DNA of 7,846 bases from Desulfocapsa sulfexigens (GTDB taxonomy: Bacteria; Desulfobacterota; Desulfobulbia; Desulfobulbales; Desulfocapsaceae). The stretch is from the NCBI GenBank assembly GCA_020721165.1, contig DYNG01000023.1:1-7846 (forward strand), given 5' to 3'. The notes beneath the pieces were generated by a model. That model was not told the origin of the DNA. It did no database searches and saw nothing but the letters and a program-made list of their open reading frames with translations. Shown here in pieces: positions 5,481 through 7,846 of this stretch. The number at the start of each line of letters is the position of its first letter. Positions within the stretch are counted from its first letter, which is position 1. Position numbers and translations under genes: made by a program.

Positions 5481-7703
5481 ATGCAAACACCCAATCCATT
5501 TATCAGGAAAGTCCGGCGCCAGGATCGTATTGCCACCAGAATCATCTCTCTGGGCGGATTTCTGGTCATCGCCAGTGTTATTGCCATTCTGCTTCTCATC
5601 ATTCGGGTCACAGCGCCCCTGTTTCAGAGCGCCCAGTCCCGTCTCATCCACGAGTTCCCCTTGCCGAACACCACTGCCTCTGCGCTGGCAGTCGGCATTG
5701 ATGACACCCAGGAAATCGCCTATACCCTGGACAACAAAGGCCTCTTTACATTTTACGCCACGAAACAGAAATCCGTTCTGCAGTCATTGCCTGCCTCTTC
5801 CAGCCAGACCATCGCCATTACGGCCATTTCCACTCACAAAAACAACCAGTACACCCTGCTGGCCGAAGATGGTTCCATCAACCTGGTGGAAGTACTCTTC
5901 CAAATGCAATTTGACCAGGCCGGCAAGCGAACCATCCAGCCCAACATTGCTACGAAGTCCCAATTTCCGGCATTACCGGCAGTAACCGTGAGCAAGGCGA
6001 TTGCACGACACGATGAAGGCGGCATGACCACCCTGGTCAGTCTTACTGACAATGGTCATTTCCACATCAGTCGGCAGGTCGTCACCACCGATCTTTTCGA
6101 CAATGAGAAAAAAGAGGAGTTTGGCTTTGCCATTGCCGAGGAAATTCCCGGAAAAATAACCACCTTCACTGTGGATGAAAAGGGCGGTGTCCTGTATGCC
6201 GGCACCGACTCCGGCAACCTGCTGCGCTGGGACATCAGCGCCAACGACAAGGCGGTTCGTACCGACAATGTTATTGCCAGTTCGGAAAAAGTGGCCATTA
6301 CCGCCGTAGAACTCGTCTTTGGCGATATCTCAGTGGCGGTCGGCGATGCGGCAGGCAAGCTGTCCACCTGGAGCCTGGTCAAGAACCAAGAAGGCAGCGG
6401 CAACACCAAAAAATTGCGGAAAATTCACACATTAAAGCCACACTCCAGCCCGGTGGCCCATATTATCACCTCTCGTCGCACCAAGACCATCATCAGTACC
6501 GACAGCTCGGGCCTCGTCCATTATGATTACATGACCAGCGAAAAACACCTGTTGGAGATGAAACAACCCTTGACCAGATTTGCCATTGCCGACAGCGACC
6601 GGAGCCTGATCGGGCTGAATAATGACGGCCATCTTTTGATCTGGGATATCAGCAACCCGCATCCGGAAATCAGCTTGAAGACCCTGTTTGGTAAGGTCTG
6701 GTATGAAAGCTATGACCAGCCGGAGTTCGTCTGGCAATCGTCTGCCGGCAATGATGATTTTGAACCCAAATTCAGTATCGTTCCTCTGTTGTTTGGCACC
6801 ATTAAGGGCACCTTGTATGCAATGCTCTTTGCCATCCCTCTTTCTATCCTGGGGGCGGTCTATACCAGCCAGTTCACCTCCTACGGATTCAAGAAGGCGA
6901 TTAAACCCATGATTGAGATCATGGCCTCGGTTCCCTCCGTGGTCATTGGCTTCCTCATTGCCCTCTGGCTGGGCCCCGTTATTGAAGCCTCCTTCCTGCC
7001 CCTCCTGATCTGCACGATCCTGCTGCCCCTGGTTCTGATCCTCCTCATGACCATCATGATGCCCTATTATCGCACCCCCACTCTGAAAAACCGCTGCGCC
7101 GGCTATGAGTTCCTGCTTCTGGCACCAGTCGTTCTCGGCGTCTTCGGCCTTTCCGCCGGGATCGCCCCTCTCATCGAAAACGCCTGGTTTTCCGGCAATT
7201 TTCTGCAATGGCTCTACACCGAGGGCGGCATTCGTTATGATCAGCGCAACAGCATTATCATTGCCTTTGGCCTGGGGATAGCCGTCATTCCCATTATCTT
7301 TTCCATTACTGAAGACGCCATATCCAATATCCCCAACAGCCTGACCGGCGCCTCCCTGGCCCTGGGCGCCAGCCGCTGGCAAACCATCTGGCGGGTGGTG
7401 CTGCCCTCCGCCAGCCCCGGTATTTTTGCCGCCATCATGATCGGTTTTGGTCGGGCCGTGGGCGAGACCATGATTGTTCTCATGGCCACCGGCAACACGC
7501 CCATTATGGACTGGTCAATCTTCAACGGAATGCGGACTCTGGCGGCCAATATCGCGGTGGAAATCCCCGAGGCCCCTTTCAACGGAACCCTGTACCGCGT
7601 GCTTTTCCTCTGCGCCACTCTCCTTTTCAGCCTCACCTTTATCCTCAACACGGGCGCTGAAATAGTGCGGGAACGGTTACGAAAAAAATATGGCCGCTAC
7701 TAA
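5481..7703 (+). CDS. pstC: Phosphate ABC transporter permease PstC with periplasmic propeller-like domain
   Basis: This 740-residue protein is one of the two pore subunits of the Pst importer; a plain PstC has about 300-320 residues. A basic N-terminus leads to one membrane helix (about 21-46). A soluble region follows (about 50-425), which should be periplasmic, with WD40-like blades: VLYAGTDSGNLLRWDIS (237-253), ISVAVGDAAGKLSTWSL (283-299) and SLIGLNNDGHLLIWDIS (375-391). The transport domain follows (about 430-730): GTIKGTLYAMLFAIPLSILG, EIMASVPSVVIGFLIALW, and the coupling helix GASLALGASRWQTIWRVVLP (623-642), which matches the EAA signature that docks on PstB. RAVGETMIVLMATGNTP (658-674) is also typical of PstC. 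Long PstC proteins of this design are known from Pseudomonas and Vibrio. ATG 5481 is the only ATG near the frame's start, and no clear Shine-Dalgarno precedes it, so initiation may be weak. The partner pstA is presumably just beyond the window. Confidence 0.93.
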   Translation: MQTPNPFIRKVRRQDRIATRIISLGGFLVIASVIAILLLIIRVTAPLFQSAQSRLIHEFPLPNTTASALAVGIDDTQEIAYTLDNKGLFTFYATKQKSVLQSLPASSSQTIAITAISTHKNNQYTLLAEDGSINLVEVLFQMQFDQAGKRTIQPNIATKSQFPALPAVTVSKAIARHDEGGMTTLVSLTDNGHFHISRQVVTTDLFDNEKKEEFGFAIAEEIPGKITTFTVDEKGGVLYAGTDSGNLLRWDISANDKAVRTDNVIASSEKVAITAVELVFGDISVAVGDAAGKLSTWSLVKNQEGSGNTKKLRKIHTLKPHSSPVAHIITSRRTKTIISTDSSGLVHYDYMTSEKHLLEMKQPLTRFAIADSDRSLIGLNNDGHLLIWDISNPHPEISLKTLFGKVWYESYDQPEFVWQSSAGNDDFEPKFSIVPLLFGTIKGTLYAMLFAIPLSILGAVYTSQFTSYGFKKAIKPMIEIMASVPSVVIGFLIALWLGPVIEASFLPLLICTILLPLVLILLMTIMMPYYRTPTLKNRCAGYEFLLLAPVVLGVFGLSAGIAPLIENAWFSGNFLQWLYTEGGIRYDQRNSIIIAFGLGIAVIPIIFSITEDAISNIPNSLTGASLALGASRWQTIWRVVLPSASPGIFAAIMIGFGRAVGETMIVLMATGNTPIMDWSIFNGMRTLAANIAVEIPEAPFNGTLYRVLFLCATLLFSLTFILNTGAEIVRERLRKKYGRY

Positions 7704-7746
7704 TCCAATGCTCAAAAACTATTCATCCTTTTCCTGCCTCAAGTAA

Positions 7747-7846
7747 GGCAAACGGCAAAAGATAATCATGCACGGCCAACAATAAAAATATTTAGCTTTC
7801 AATATGTTACCATTATTCTTGGAATGATTTTTTATTGCCGTTTGCC
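7747..7846. repeat. 100-bp imperfect palindrome, MITE-like or large hairpin, at the window edge
   Basis: GGCAAACGGCAA (7747-7758) is exactly complementary in inverted orientation to TTGCCGTTTGCC (7835-7846). Pairing continues inward: AATCAT (7764-7769) with ATGATT (7824-7829), then CCAACAATAA (7776-7785) with TTATTCTTGG (7813-7822) at 9 of 10 positions. The centre is very AT-rich. The right arm ends exactly at the last base of the window, so outer pairing and any target duplication cannot be seen. The form suits a non-autonomous transposable element or a transcribed structure between pstC and the next gene. No transposase is present. Confidence 0.6.

Noticed and set aside
6432..7382. Long minus-strand open frame of 316 codons opposite pstC
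   Set aside because: It is antisense to the strongly conserved permease domain. Its Gly/Asp/Gln-rich translation is the typical mirror of a membrane-protein frame and has no recognisable motif.
1..7846. CRISPR array, tRNA or rRNA genes, integrase or transposase genes
   Set aside because: I saw no regularly spaced identical repeats, no tRNA-like cloverleaf with T-loop consensus, and no reading frame resembling a recombinase.

Overview
The window is a phosphate-acquisition and phosphate-sensing locus from a Gram-negative bacterium. An outer-membrane porin and periplasmic binding protein with signal peptides, moderate-to-high GC, and the sequence flavour of the porin and transporter suggest a proteobacterium or Desulfobacterota (former Deltaproteobacteria) member. 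That placement is inference from memory of the families, not a search result.

Layout. The left edge (1-495, +) carries the 3' end of a gene that looks like tilS (tRNA-Ile lysidine synthase). Twenty bases later comes a complete phoR-type sensor kinase (516-2321, +). It meets a 452-residue porin gene (2461-3819, -) head-on, and a strong hairpin with a T-tract (2331-2366) sits between them as terminator for the porin. A 439-bp AT-richer intergenic region (3820-4258) separates the porin from the divergent pstS (4259-5254, +), the periplasmic phosphate-binding protein. It holds two sets of 11-bp-spaced repeats that resemble Pho boxes, one oriented toward each gene. After a 226-bp spacer with three stem-loops comes pstC (5481-7703, +), a long permease with a periplasmic propeller-like domain inserted after its first membrane helix. 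The last 100 bases (7747-7846) form a long imperfect palindrome that looks like a small MITE-type element or a large RNA hairpin. It lies where pstA would be expected to begin.

How the genes fit together. In a working model, phosphate crosses the outer membrane through the porin, is captured by PstS, and enters through PstC with PstA and PstB (not in the window). PhoR senses the transporter state and phosphorylates a PhoB-type regulator (also not in the window), which would act at the repeats between porin and pstS. The core cluster is conventional. The less ordinary points are the propeller-bearing PstC, the porin paired with pstS, the two facing sets of 11-bp repeats, the stem-loop chain between pstS and pstC, and the terminal palindrome. 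I did not find a clearly new type of system.
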